DNA of 64,000 bases from Granulicella sapmiensis. Lineage in GTDB: Bacteria > Acidobacteriota > Terriglobia > Terriglobales > Acidobacteriaceae. A model generated the notes under the pieces. It was not told where the DNA came from. It was given only the letters and a program-made list of their open reading frames with translations, and made no database searches. The stretch's first letter is position 1. Each line of letters opens with the position of its first letter. Below, piece by piece: positions 34,490 through 43,212 of the stretch. Position numbers and translations under genes: made by a program. The stretch is from the NCBI GenBank assembly GCA_026225395.1, contig JAMFSR010000029.1:62001-126000 (forward strand), written 5' to 3'.

Positions 34490-35383
34490 CTACCGATCTT
34501 CCTCTTCACCCGGCTGCTTCCCAAGAATCGCCGAGCAGCACGTCTCACCCGAAGCTGCGAACTCCATGAACTCAGCCCGCGTCAGGTCCGGATCGAACAG
34601 GTTCAACTGCACCTTGCCATCCCTTCCCATCTGCGTCTTGCTGCATCCAGCCGTCGCACATCCATTGCGAGCCAGCGCCGCGACCGCATCGCTCATATGC
34701 GCAACACCCAGCGAAAAATGGTCCATACCACCCAGCTGATGCGCGTTCGGGCTCGGCGACCGATTCAGCATGTACTCCAGCCAGTCCGTCCCATCCGGCA
34801 CCTGCATGCTCACATAGTCGGTCTGCCCATCCTTCTGCCCACCCTGCCAGTAAAGATGAAACCCCAGCAGCTCCCGATAGAACGCATCCTCCGCCGCTCG
34901 GTCATGCACCCAGAACCCCGCATGAATCACCCGCCGCGAAGCCGCATGATCCGAAAGCTTCAGCTTGCCCTTCATCGCATCCCGCTCGACAAACCCAATC
35001 AGGTTGCCCTCAGGATCATGCACCGTAAACTCGCCACTCTCAATGTTGCCGGCCTCCACATGATGCGCCACCAGATACCGCCGCATCCTCTTAGCATCCC
35101 GCGTCGTAAAGGCAACCTCTGCCAGCCGCGCCGCCGGAGGAGTCGCCGGCAACTTCTCTACTTCCAGCCACTGCGCCGCATTCACCCCATAGCGCGCAAT
35201 ACCATCCGCGCCCACGACCTTCTCATACCCCAGCGTCCTGCCATAAAACGCATCGGAAGCCACAGCATCCGCGCTATACACCCGCACAAACGCTATCCCC
35301 GTAATCGCCGGACGCGTCTGCCCTCCTACCGCGATCGGCAACGCCCCCAACAACACAACCCCGCACCACTCAGCAAACTTCAT
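34490..35383 (-). CDS. Exported VOC (glyoxalase-fold) protein
   Basis: The 297-aa protein begins with a signal peptide (MKFAEWCGVVLLGALPIAVGG). It contains two glyoxalase/bleomycin-resistance-type modules (about 30-150 and 160-290), with 'FVRVYSADAVASDAFYGRTLGYEKV' in the first and 'AGFWVHDRAAEDAFYRELLGFHLYW' in the second. The VOC fold binds a metal at a module interface; the reaction here is unknown. Paired with the exported TIM-barrel protein, it may act in periplasmic sugar or aromatic metabolism. Confidence 0.78.
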   Translation of the reverse strand: MKFAEWCGVVLLGALPIAVGGQTRPAITGIAFVRVYSADAVASDAFYGRTLGYEKVVGADGIARYGVNAAQWLEVEKLPATPPAARLAEVAFTTRDAKRMRRYLVAHHVEAGNIESGEFTVHDPEGNLIGFVERDAMKGKLKLSDHAASRRVIHAGFWVHDRAAEDAFYRELLGFHLYWQGGQKDGQTDYVSMQVPDGTDWLEYMLNRSPSPNAHQLGGMDHFSLGVAHMSDAVAALARNGCATAGCSKTQMGRDGKVQLNLFDPDLTRAEFMEFAASGETCCSAILGKQPGEEEDR

Positions 35384-35427
35384 GGCCGCCACTCTACGCG
35401 CCTCAACCCACACCCGGCAACGTCGCG

Positions 35428-36840
35428 CTAGAAGTGATACACCACATCCACCGCCGCGGTGAACTGGTTGGTCCGCGTCCCATTGTCATACGTCCTGCGG
35501 TCCCACGCATGGTCGAAACGCAACTCCGGCCTTAGCTGCACGGTCGATCCGAACCAGTGGCTCCACGAAAGCGTCCCTTCGCTCAACTTCCCCGCATACC
35601 CCGTCCGCTGGCCTTTCTTGTCGTTCAAAAAGTCACTGCGAAACGAAAGATAGTCATGCGGCGAAAGCTGCTTGTTCACATAGTTCACGGCCGCCCACTC
35701 CGGTGCCAGACACCGCACTTCACCCGCACGGCAGTTCGCCCCATTCGTCCCCTTCTCGATCAACCCAGGCCCCACAACCCCATTCACACTCGGCACTTCA
35801 CGCTGATACATCCCGTACATCTCGGTCGCCATATGCCACGTCTTGCCGAACCGGTGATACCACGTCGCGTCATACATCTGCAGGTTGTTGAACGCATACG
35901 TCCCATCGTTGATGCCGTTCGCGCAAAGATAAAAATTGTTATCGACACTCTTCGTCGTATAGCTCAGGCAGCCCATGAACGAAGGCTTCGCATCCGCTGT
36001 CCACGGCGCAACGTCATGGCTGGCGGAAACCCCCACCTGCGCCACCATCTGGTCCGACACCTGGATCGTCGCCAGCACGCCCGTATCCGTAAACGGGTCC
36101 ACCGCATACAACAGCGAGTGGCTGAACATATAGTTGTTCGGCGTCAATTGCGCTTCAATCCCCGGAATCGAAATAAACCGTCCCGCCCGCACGTTCATAC
36201 CCTTCGCCACATGCGGAAAGTACACATCCACATACTCCAACACCGGGTCGAACCCATACTGCCGGTTGTGATCGATCAACTGGCTGCTGAAGTACCCCTT
36301 GTTCGTCGTTGATCGATAATCTGTCCCAAAGAACGCCGTCAGATGGAACCCAAAATCGACATGCTGCCGCTGCACGGAATCCGGCAGCCGCTCCACATAC
36401 AGCACCGCCTGCTGCAGTTCGAAGCGGTTCGAATAAATATCGTTCGTCTCCGGATAATTCCTATCCCGCGAGGTGCTCCCATTCACCGCAGGCTCAACCC
36501 ACCCATACACCTTCGTCCGGCTCTTCGCCCCGTTCACCGCGGTCATCAACGGATACACATTTCCATCCGGCTCCCCAATCACCGGAGACCCACCATACGA
36601 CCAGTCCGCGCTGGGAAACGGCGGGGAACTCAGCGGCGAAGCCAACCCGCGCTTCACCTCCACGTCAGCCGCAGTCGCGGCACTAGCATCCGCGGCTACC
36701 GGTGCCGCGGTCTTCCAATCCGCCCGATAAAACGCCGCCCATCGTGCAAAGAACCCCGGCGTATCTACCGTAGCCGCCTGCTGTCCATAAGCCATGCCGC
36801 TGCAGCACAACGCGAGCCCCAACACTACCTTCGAAACCAT
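35428..36840 (-). CDS. OmpL-like beta-barrel porin (BBP2 family)
   Basis: A 470-aa outer-membrane protein. The start at ATG 36840 gives a signal peptide (MVSKVVLGLALCCSGMAYGQQ). 'NRFELQQAVLYVERLPDSVQRQHVDFGFHLTAFFGTDYR' and 'YVDVYFPHVAKGMNVRAGRFISIPGIEAQLTPNNYMFSHSLLY' are characteristic of the putative beta-barrel porin-2 family common in Acidobacteriota. It ends 'FTAAVDVVYHF' with a terminal Phe. Probably passive uptake of small solutes. It is divergent from glutathione peroxidase with 85 bp between starts. Confidence 0.85.
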   Translation of the reverse strand: MVSKVVLGLALCCSGMAYGQQAATVDTPGFFARWAAFYRADWKTAAPVAADASAATAADVEVKRGLASPLSSPPFPSADWSYGGSPVIGEPDGNVYPLMTAVNGAKSRTKVYGWVEPAVNGSTSRDRNYPETNDIYSNRFELQQAVLYVERLPDSVQRQHVDFGFHLTAFFGTDYRSTTNKGYFSSQLIDHNRQYGFDPVLEYVDVYFPHVAKGMNVRAGRFISIPGIEAQLTPNNYMFSHSLLYAVDPFTDTGVLATIQVSDQMVAQVGVSASHDVAPWTADAKPSFMGCLSYTTKSVDNNFYLCANGINDGTYAFNNLQMYDATWYHRFGKTWHMATEMYGMYQREVPSVNGVVGPGLIEKGTNGANCRAGEVRCLAPEWAAVNYVNKQLSPHDYLSFRSDFLNDKKGQRTGYAGKLSEGTLSWSHWFGSTVQLRPELRFDHAWDRRTYDNGTRTNQFTAAVDVVYHF

Positions 36841-36925
36841 CCAGCCACCTTGCGCACACTCCAACAGATGCGCGCCACACCATAGCCTAGAGCACATCCC
36901 GTAAAAAAGCCGATAAACTAATCCC

Positions 36926-37480
36926 ATGTCGACCCTTTCCTCCATTCCCGTCACGACCATCAACGGCACCCCGGCGACCCTCGCCGACTACTCCGGCAAA
37001 GTCCTGCTCCTCGTCAACGTTGCCTCCAAGTGCGGCCTCACGCCGCAGTACACCGCCCTCGAAGCCCTCTATCAGCAGTTCAAGGACAAGGGCTTCGAAG
37101 TCCTCGGCTTCCCCGCCAACGACTTCGCCGGCCAGGAGCCCGGCACCGATCAGGAGATCGCCAAGTTCTGCTCCACCGAGTACCCCGTCAGCTTCCCGCT
37201 CTTCTCCAAGATCGCTGTCACCGGTCCCGCCAAGCACCCGCTCTACGCCGAGCTCATCGCCGAAGCCCCCGAGCACATCGTTGCCGGCCCCATGCGCGAA
37301 GGTCTCGCCGGCTTCGCCTCTGCGAACGGCTTTCCTCCGCCCAACGAACTCCCCGAGCTTCTCTGGAACTTCGAAAAATTCCTCGTCGGCAAAGACGGCA
37401 CAGTCATCGCCCGTTTCGCCCCGGACATGACCCCCGACGATCCGCGCATCACCACCGCTATCGAACAGGCCCTCGCTTAG
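36926..37480 (+). CDS. Glutathione peroxidase family protein
   Basis: The 184-aa thiol peroxidase reduces hydroperoxides. The peroxidatic Cys36 is in 'NVASKCGLTPQY', the Gln partner in 'FPANDFAGQEPG', and the Trp in 'LLWNFEKFLVGKDG'. The selenocysteine of animal enzymes is Cys here. Bacterial members usually take electrons from thioredoxin, and with bacillithiol as the probable thiol here, glutathione itself may not be the reductant. Confidence 0.92.
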   Translation: MSTLSSIPVTTINGTPATLADYSGKVLLLVNVASKCGLTPQYTALEALYQQFKDKGFEVLGFPANDFAGQEPGTDQEIAKFCSTEYPVSFPLFSKIAVTGPAKHPLYAELIAEAPEHIVAGPMREGLAGFASANGFPPPNELPELLWNFEKFLVGKDGTVIARFAPDMTPDDPRITTAIEQALA

Positions 37481-37511
37481 ACGACAAACTCAAGGTGTGA
37501 TCGCACAGTTT

Positions 37512-37560
37512 CCGGGTGGCCCATTCATGCGCGCTTTTGCGCATGAGTGGGGAACACCAA
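37512..37560 (+). repeat. B-family palindromic repeat
   Basis: GGGTGGCCCATTCATGCGCG-type left arm and a GCGCATGAGTGGGGAACACC right arm can fold into a long hairpin (CCCATTCATGCGC / GCGCATGAGTGGG). It lies between the peroxidase and M61 genes. Relatives lie at 39590, 40502, 54124 and 55943. Confidence 0.85.
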
Positions 37561-37666
37561 CCGCCCATTCACCACAACTCCGGGTGCCCCCGATCTCTCG
37601 TACTTGGAGATCGGTTTTTCCAAAGCCATTTGGGCCACCGTACGCTTCCCATCCTCTCTTCAGAGC

Positions 37667-39583
37667 ATGCCGATGACTCGCCCCGCACTCCTTATCCTCG
37701 CCGCCACACTCACACTCCCCATCCTCGCCCAGCAACCCATCCGCATCACCGCCGACCTCACCGAAGCCCCGCGCAAGCTCTATCACGCTGAAGTCGACAT
37801 CCCCGTCCACCCTGGCGCTCTCACCCTCACCACACCCAAGTGGATCCCCGGCAACCACCGCCCCACCGGCCCCGCCGACGACATCACAGGCGTCGTCTTC
37901 ACCGCCAACGGCAAAACCCTTCCATGGCGTCGCGACGACACCGACCTCTACGAGTTCCACCTCGAGATCCCCGCCGGCGTCACCATCCTCCACGCCCACC
38001 TTGACTGCATCGTCCTCTCCCGCGCCTCCGACAAGCTGGCCGTCCTCGAATGGGAAAAGCTTCTCCTCTACCCCGCGCACATTCCCACCGCAAAGATCCC
38101 CATCCAGCCCAGCGTGACCGTCCCCGCCGGCTGGGGCATCGGCACCGCTCTCCAACCCACCACCCCCTACGATCCCAACGCCCACGCCGGCGGAACCGTC
38201 GCCTTCCAGCCCACCACCGTCGAGCAGCTCGAAGACTCGCCCATCCTCGCCGGCGAGTACCTCCACGAGTACCCGCTCGCCCCCGAAATCTCCCCCAAAC
38301 ACTTCCTCGACGTAGCCTCCGACGAGCCCGCCGACTCCATCCTCCGCCCCGTATTCCTCGCCGAGGTCTCCAACCTCGTCCGCGAAGCCGCCGCCGCCTA
38401 CGCCTCACACCACTACAACACCTACCACTTCCTCCTCACGCTTTCGGACGTTGCCGGCGGCGAAGGCCTGGAGCACGGCCAGTCCTCCGACAACGGCGTC
38501 GGCGAACTCGGCTACGCCGACGACAAGCACCAGCGCCGCGAAGCCGACCTCCTCGCCCACGAGTTCACCCACTCCTGGAACGGCAAGTACCGCCGCCCCG
38601 CCACGCTCTACCAACCCGACTTCGCCACCATGCAGCAGGGTGAGCTCCTCTGGGTCTACGAAGGCCTCACCCAGTACATGGGCAACGTCCTCGCCGCGCG
38701 CTCCGGCCTAAAATCTCAGGCGCAGTACCGCGACAACCTCGCCTCCTCCGCCGCGAACCTCGACTACAGCTCAGGCCGCTGGTGGCGCTCTACAGACGAC
38801 ACGTCCATCTCTGCCAGCATCCTCCGCGGCAACAGCGCCAACTGGTCCAACTGGCGTCGCGGCCAGGACTACTACCGCGAAGGCGAGCTCCTCTGGCTCG
38901 ACGCCGACACCAAGATCCGTCAGCTCACCAACGACCAGAAGTCGCTCACCGACTTCTTCCACATCTTCCTCGCCAAGGGCGGCAATACAGGCCCGCTGAT
39001 CGTCCCCTACGACCGCGCCGAGATCATCCGCGACCTCAACGAAGTCGCTCCTTACGATTGGACCGCCTTCCTCCACGATCGCGTCGATCTCATCAACCCT
39101 CACGCCGACACCGCCGGCATCGAGCAAGGCGGCTACAAGCTTATCTTCCAGGACCACCCCACCCGCTACGATCGCGACCCCGGCCGCGTCCCCGCCGGCC
39201 CTAATGCCTGGTACTCCCTCGGACTTCGCCTCTCGCCCGATGGCACCATCACCGACGTCCGCTGGGGCAGCCCCGCCGACAAAGCCAAACTAGCCCCCGG
39301 CCAGAAGATCCTCGCCATCAACGGCCACATCTTCGCCTTCATCGCCTGGCCGACCACCGAAACCGACCTCATGGTCGGCGCCAACCCCCTGCACGACGCC
39401 ATGGTCGCAGCCAAAACCAGCCCCGATCCCATCCACCTCATCATCCAAACCGAAAGCTTCATCAAGCCCATCGACCTCGACTACCACGACGGCGAACGTT
39501 TCCCCGCTCTCGTCCGCGTAGACAGCGCCAAAGACTACCTGGACGAAATCACCACACCCCTCACCCAACCACCCACGCAGTAA
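37667..39583 (+). CDS. M61 family metallopeptidase (glycyl aminopeptidase-like)
   Basis: 638-aa exported zinc peptidase. A signal peptide (TRPALLILAATLTLPILAQ) follows starts at 37667 or 37673. An N-terminal beta domain precedes the catalytic domain, with 'GLEHGQSSDNGV' and the zinc motif HEFTH at about 298-302 (LLAHEFTHSWNGKYRRP), then 'GLTQYMGNVLAARSGL'. A C-terminal PDZ domain (about 520-600; 'GSPADKAKLAPGQKILAINGHIF') completes the family layout. Likely degrades Gly/Ala-starting peptides in the periplasm. Confidence 0.92.
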   Translation: MPMTRPALLILAATLTLPILAQQPIRITADLTEAPRKLYHAEVDIPVHPGALTLTTPKWIPGNHRPTGPADDITGVVFTANGKTLPWRRDDTDLYEFHLEIPAGVTILHAHLDCIVLSRASDKLAVLEWEKLLLYPAHIPTAKIPIQPSVTVPAGWGIGTALQPTTPYDPNAHAGGTVAFQPTTVEQLEDSPILAGEYLHEYPLAPEISPKHFLDVASDEPADSILRPVFLAEVSNLVREAAAAYASHHYNTYHFLLTLSDVAGGEGLEHGQSSDNGVGELGYADDKHQRREADLLAHEFTHSWNGKYRRPATLYQPDFATMQQGELLWVYEGLTQYMGNVLAARSGLKSQAQYRDNLASSAANLDYSSGRWWRSTDDTSISASILRGNSANWSNWRRGQDYYREGELLWLDADTKIRQLTNDQKSLTDFFHIFLAKGGNTGPLIVPYDRAEIIRDLNEVAPYDWTAFLHDRVDLINPHADTAGIEQGGYKLIFQDHPTRYDRDPGRVPAGPNAWYSLGLRLSPDGTITDVRWGSPADKAKLAPGQKILAINGHIFAFIAWPTTETDLMVGANPLHDAMVAAKTSPDPIHLIIQTESFIKPIDLDYHDGERFPALVRVDSAKDYLDEITTPLTQPPTQ

Positions 39584-39589
39584 CGGCCG

Positions 39590-39641
39590 GGTGCCCCATC
39601 TTCGCGACGGTCTCATCGTCGCTAAGGTGGGCATCGCGCAA
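39590..39641 (+). repeat. Variant palindromic repeat (B-like)
   Basis: GCCCCATCTT and AAGGTGGGC flank a second inverted pair (GCGACGGTC/ATCGTCGC), giving a hairpin with the same CCCA/TGGG ends as the B family. It lies between two convergent genes and could act as a terminator. Confidence 0.6.
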
Positions 39642-39673
39642 AGCGCGACCGCCCCCGCCCATCTTGAAGCAAC

Positions 39674-40471
39674 TTACCCCCGAACGCCCATCCCCTCAAC
39701 CGCCTCACCCACCACCGCACTCACCGCCTCATCGACGTCACCCACCACCAACGACTCCATCGCCCGCCCTACGAGCAACAACAACGGCGCCGGCCCACAC
39801 GCCAACCCCGCAAACTCCTCCAGCCTGCAAGCGGCATAGCTTTGCCGCGCCGTCGCTGCATGCGAAACCGCTGCGCACGGCATATCCGCGCTCACCCCAG
39901 CCTCTGCCAGTTCACGCGCAATCCGCGATGTATCCCGCCCCGGCATATACACCACCAGCGTCGCATCCTCCGGCAACGGCCCACTCCACAACGGAGCAGC
40001 ATCGGCCTTATCCGCCGCATGATGCCCCGTAGCAAAGATCAGCTTCGACGCACTCTTCCGATCCGTCAGCGGCAGCTGCAGCGCCGCACCCGCGGCAAAC
40101 GCCGCCGTAACCCCCGGCACAACTTCAAAATCAATCCCCGCCGCACGCAGCGCCGCAATCTCTTCCGCCGCCCGCCCAAACACCAGCGGGTCGCCCTGCT
40201 TCAGCCGCACCACACTCTGTCCCGCCCTGGCCGATTCAATCATCAACGCATGAATCCCTGCCTGCGTAATCCTCGGCCGCCCACACCGTTTGCCCACACT
40301 CGTCACCAGCGCATGCCGATGCACAAGCGCCAACACCTCATCCGGCACCAGTTCATCATGAAACACCACATCCGCCGTCTCCAGCAGACGCACCGCCTTC
40401 AGCGTAAGCAACTCCGGATCGCCCGGCCCCGCTCCAACCAGATAAACCTTGCCACTCTCCGCTCGCGTCAT
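39674..40471 (-). CDS. cobA: Uroporphyrinogen-III C-methyltransferase
   Basis: Methylates uroporphyrinogen III twice with SAM to give precorrin-2, the first step toward siroheme. The 265-aa length fits SUMT. Motifs: 'VYLVGAGPGDPELLTLKAV' at the N-terminus, 'RLKQGDPLVFGRAAEEI' and 'VVPGVTAAFAAGAALQLPLTDR' further on. It overlaps sirC by 4 nt (ATGA) and is the third gene after the siroheme-dependent reductase, so the operon makes enzyme and cofactor together. Confidence 0.93.
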   Translation of the reverse strand: MTRAESGKVYLVGAGPGDPELLTLKAVRLLETADVVFHDELVPDEVLALVHRHALVTSVGKRCGRPRITQAGIHALMIESARAGQSVVRLKQGDPLVFGRAAEEIAALRAAGIDFEVVPGVTAAFAAGAALQLPLTDRKSASKLIFATGHHAADKADAAPLWSGPLPEDATLVVYMPGRDTSRIARELAEAGVSADMPCAAVSHAATARQSYAACRLEEFAGLACGPAPLLLLVGRAMESLVVGDVDEAVSAVVGEAVEGMGVRG

Positions 40472-41205
40472 GCCTTCACCTCTTCAACCACCCCACCACC
40501 TTCGGGTGGCCCATTCATGACGACAGTCTCACCGTCGACATGAGTGGGGAACTCCGGGTGCCCTGGCTTCGACCTCACCGCAAACCCTTGCTCCCGCATA
40601 TGCTGCCTCGCTCGCATCCTTGAAGGACATCCATCGAACCCACAAACCTCACGCTGAGCCAGCTCATGCAACAACAACTTCCGCGGCTCACCAATCGGTT
40701 CAACAGCAGTAACCTCACGCCGCAACCGCCCCAACTCCATCAACCACTCACCGGTATCAAGCGGCAACTGCGCCCCAATCTCTTTCCGCAACCGCTGCGC
40801 CAGCGCCGGACTCTCACCCGCCGTAGAAATCGCAATCTGCAACTCACCCCGCCGCACCACACTCGGAAAGTAATAATCGCAAAACGGAGGATCATCGACA
40901 GCATTGCAAAGAATGTCCGCCGCATTCGCCTCCGCATACACCGCACGATTCACATCGTTGGTCGCAGTAGCCGCCACAACAAGAAACGCCCCCGTCAGAT
41001 CACCGAGAACATACTCCCGCTGCAACCAAACAAGCTGCCCCGACTCAGCCCACTCCCGCACCCGCGGCAACGCCTCCGGCGCAATCACCGTTACACGCGC
41101 CTCCGCCGTCAGCAGGCTCTCAATCTTCGACTCCGCAATGTTCCCCGCGCCCACCACCACGCAAGGCCTCGCCGCAAGCTTCAGAAAGATCGGAAACAAA
41201 CTCAT
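40468..41205 (-). CDS. sirC: Siroheme synthase, precorrin-2 dehydrogenase/ferrochelatase domain
   Basis: Converts precorrin-2 to sirohydrochlorin and possibly inserts iron, as the CysG N-terminal domain does. NAD-binding 'CVVVGAGNIAESKIESLL' and 'NAVDDPPFCDYYFPSVVRRGELQIAISTAGESPALAQRLRKEI' identify it. ATG 41205 has GAGAGGTAAAGG before it. The last 24 or so codons before the end derive from a B-family intergenic repeat (GHPEFPTHVDGE...), so the C-terminus is unlike other family members. No separate ferrochelatase gene is seen. Confidence 0.88.
   Translation of the reverse strand: MSLFPIFLKLAARPCVVVGAGNIAESKIESLLTAEARVTVIAPEALPRVREWAESGQLVWLQREYVLGDLTGAFLVVAATATNDVNRAVYAEANAADILCNAVDDPPFCDYYFPSVVRRGELQIAISTAGESPALAQRLRKEIGAQLPLDTGEWLMELGRLRREVTAVEPIGEPRKLLLHELAQREVCGFDGCPSRMRARQHMREQGFAVRSKPGHPEFPTHVDGETVVMNGPPEGGGVVEEVKA
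40502..40566 (+). repeat. B-family palindromic repeat inside sirC 3' coding end
   Basis: Left arm TCGGGTGGCCCATTCATG and right arm CATGAGTGGGGAACTCCGGG match the intergenic copies, with a different loop (CGACAGTCTCACCGTCG, itself palindromic). It lies wholly within the sirC reading frame. Confidence 0.85.
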
Positions 41206-41305
41206 GCCTTTACCTCTCACAACTCCCAAGCTCAAAACTCAAAACTGAACGTGACCTACTCGTTCCTCACACCTCAACACCCTCATCCCTCTACAAACAT
41301 CAGCC

Positions 41306-43036
41306 CTACCCAACATTCCCCGGGACTCGCCCCGGCGGCACATCACGTTCCACCGCCTCCACAACCGCTCCATTCAACGCCGCACGCAAATCCTCATCGC
41401 TCGTCCTTCTAAAGTACGACCGCAGATTCTCGCCTTCACTCCGCGTCTTCAAATACTCCCGCAGCAACCGCTCAATGGCATCGGGGCAATCCACCGCCGC
41501 CGCACGAAAACCAATTTGCCGCGCAATTCCTGCATGCTCTCCCACAGCGCCGCCGACGCAAAAGTAGAACGCATCCACCATCACGCCATCCTTCTTCACC
41601 TTCTTGCCCTCGAGCCCAAGATCGGCAATCCAGCTCTGCCCACAGCTGTTCGTGCATCCGGTCACATGCAGACGAATCTGCTGATCGAACACCGGAATCC
41701 GCTCTTCCATCTCCCCCACCAGCCACTTCGCAAAACCCTTCGTCTCCGAAATCGCCAGCTTGCAGAACTCCGTCCCCGTGCACGCCACAGCCCCGCGATA
41801 AAACACAGTCGGCTCGACCTGCAAACCCAACGCTGTAATCTTCTGCACCACTTCCCGAACCTTGTCGTTCGGAAGATTCACCAGCACAATGTTCTGCCCG
41901 ATCGTCGCGCGCAGATGCCCATCGCCATACTCTTCCGCCAGCGAAGCCAACCCATGCAGCTGCTCCGGGCTCAACCGCCCATTCAGCACCGTCGCCCCGA
42001 TATAGCTCAACCCATCCTGCTTCTGCTGATGCACGCCAACATGGTCGCGATACACATCATCCACAATCGCGCCTTCATCGGCCGGGTCGAGCCTGTACCC
42101 AAGCTTCTCCTCAATCGCCGCCAGCATCGACTCCGCCGTCCACCCATGCTTCATAAACAGGTACTTGATCCGCGCATGCGTACGGCTCTCGCGCAACGCA
42201 TCCTGCTCGCGAAAGATCCGCACCACGGCCTCGATCGTGTCATACGCCTTATCCTGCGGGATAAACGCATTCAGCCTCACCGCCAGGTGCGGCTCATTCG
42301 ACAACCCACCACCCACACGCAAGCTATAGCCGACCTCTTCCTTGCCATCCTTCACGCGCTTCAGCGCCGTCAACCCAACATCGTTGATCTCCGGATAGCT
42401 GCACCAGATCGGGCATCCCGTAATCGAAATCTTGAACTTCCGCGGCAGGTTATAAAACTCCGGATTCGCCGTCAGTTTCTGCGCCACTTCCAACGCCAGC
42501 GGAGAAGCATCGACCAGCTCAGCATGGTCCAGCCCCGCCAACGGGCATCCCGTCACATTGCGCACCACATCGCCGCACGCGCCCTTGGGCGACAACCCAA
42601 TCGCCGTCAGCGCATCCACCACCTCCACCAGCCCATCGATCGTCAGCCAGTGCAACTGAATATTCTGCCGCGTCGTAATGTCCGCAATGCCGCGCGCATA
42701 CTTCGCCGTCAGGTCGGCAATCACATGCACTTGGTGCGCCGTCAGCAGCCCGTTCGGCAGCCCAATGCGCATCATGAAGTACTCGCTCTCCTTGCCTTCG
42801 CCGCCCTTGCCGCCGGTCACGCCCAGGCCATCGCCTTGCGTATAAACGCCCCACCACTTGAAGTAGAGTCCCGTCCACTCCGGCAGCACGCTGCCCCGCC
42901 CGCCGCGCGCAAACTCTCGCACTTCATCCCAGGCATCCCATGGGTTCTTCGCCAGCTTCAGTCGTTCCGCGCGCTGCGCCTTGGTCTCTTTTACGGGTGC
43001 CGCATCGGCGGTGGGGGTCAGGGTCGTATCAGCCAA
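41306..43036 (-). CDS. Siroheme/4Fe-4S nitrite or sulfite reductase (NirA/CysI type), probably sulfite
   Basis: The 576-aa enzyme reduces sulfite to sulfide or nitrite to ammonia with six electrons from ferredoxin. Two half repeats are visible: 'ARGIADITTRQNIQLHWL' and 'GVVRNVTGCPLAG'-like 'DVVRNVTGCPLAGLD', then the cluster ligands 'CTGTEFC' (C-x5-C) and 'GCTNSCGQ' (C-x3-C). It starts at TTG 43036 with GGAGAC upstream. The sequence resembles the NirA group, but the upstream leader with clustered Cys codons and bshC in the region favour sulfite as substrate. First gene of the nir/cysI-sirC-cobA unit. Confidence 0.9.
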   Translation of the reverse strand: MADTTLTPTADAAPVKETKAQRAERLKLAKNPWDAWDEVREFARGGRGSVLPEWTGLYFKWWGVYTQGDGLGVTGGKGGEGKESEYFMMRIGLPNGLLTAHQVHVIADLTAKYARGIADITTRQNIQLHWLTIDGLVEVVDALTAIGLSPKGACGDVVRNVTGCPLAGLDHAELVDASPLALEVAQKLTANPEFYNLPRKFKISITGCPIWCSYPEINDVGLTALKRVKDGKEEVGYSLRVGGGLSNEPHLAVRLNAFIPQDKAYDTIEAVVRIFREQDALRESRTHARIKYLFMKHGWTAESMLAAIEEKLGYRLDPADEGAIVDDVYRDHVGVHQQKQDGLSYIGATVLNGRLSPEQLHGLASLAEEYGDGHLRATIGQNIVLVNLPNDKVREVVQKITALGLQVEPTVFYRGAVACTGTEFCKLAISETKGFAKWLVGEMEERIPVFDQQIRLHVTGCTNSCGQSWIADLGLEGKKVKKDGVMVDAFYFCVGGAVGEHAGIARQIGFRAAAVDCPDAIERLLREYLKTRSEGENLRSYFRRTSDEDLRAALNGAVVEAVERDVPPGRVPGNVG

Positions 43037-43064
43037 AATCTTGTCTCCAAATCAAAGGTGGGGA

Positions 43065-43096
43065 ACGAAAAGGCCCACGAAGAAGTCGTGGGCGCT
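43065..43096 (-). terminator. Leader hairpin with U-tract (attenuator) and competing antiterminator arm
   Basis: On the minus strand GCCCACGA (43094-43087) and TCGTGGGC (43081-43074) form a perfect 8-bp stem with a 5-nt loop. CTTTTCGTT follows, about 35 nt before the reductase start. GCGCCCA (43096-43090), which overlaps the 5' arm, is exactly complementary to TGGGCGC (43146-43140) in the leader ORF, so the two structures exclude each other. Confidence 0.72.
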
Positions 43097-43122
43097 TGCT
43101 CAACTCAGGCTCCGCTATAGTT

Positions 43123-43212
43123 CAAACGGCAACGCTGTGCGCCCAGGTGCAGGGACACAAACAACACGCCGCAGAAGAAAAGATCAGCGGAAAACCCAAC
43201 GAAAACTTCATA
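43123..43212 (-). CDS. Cysteine-rich leader peptide (candidate attenuator uORF)
   Basis: A 29-codon ORF starting at ATG 43212 and ending in TGA, 86 nt upstream of the reductase start. Residues 16-21 read C-C-L-C-P-C, so four of six codons are Cys. Codons 22-25 contain the TGGGCGC antiterminator arm. GGAGG is present but only 1 nt before the ATG, which is close; GTG 43257 or TTG 43248 in the same frame are other possible starts. Cys starvation would stall ribosomes at codons 16-21, leaving TGGGCGC free to pair and break the terminator. Function is inferred from architecture alone. Confidence 0.65.
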
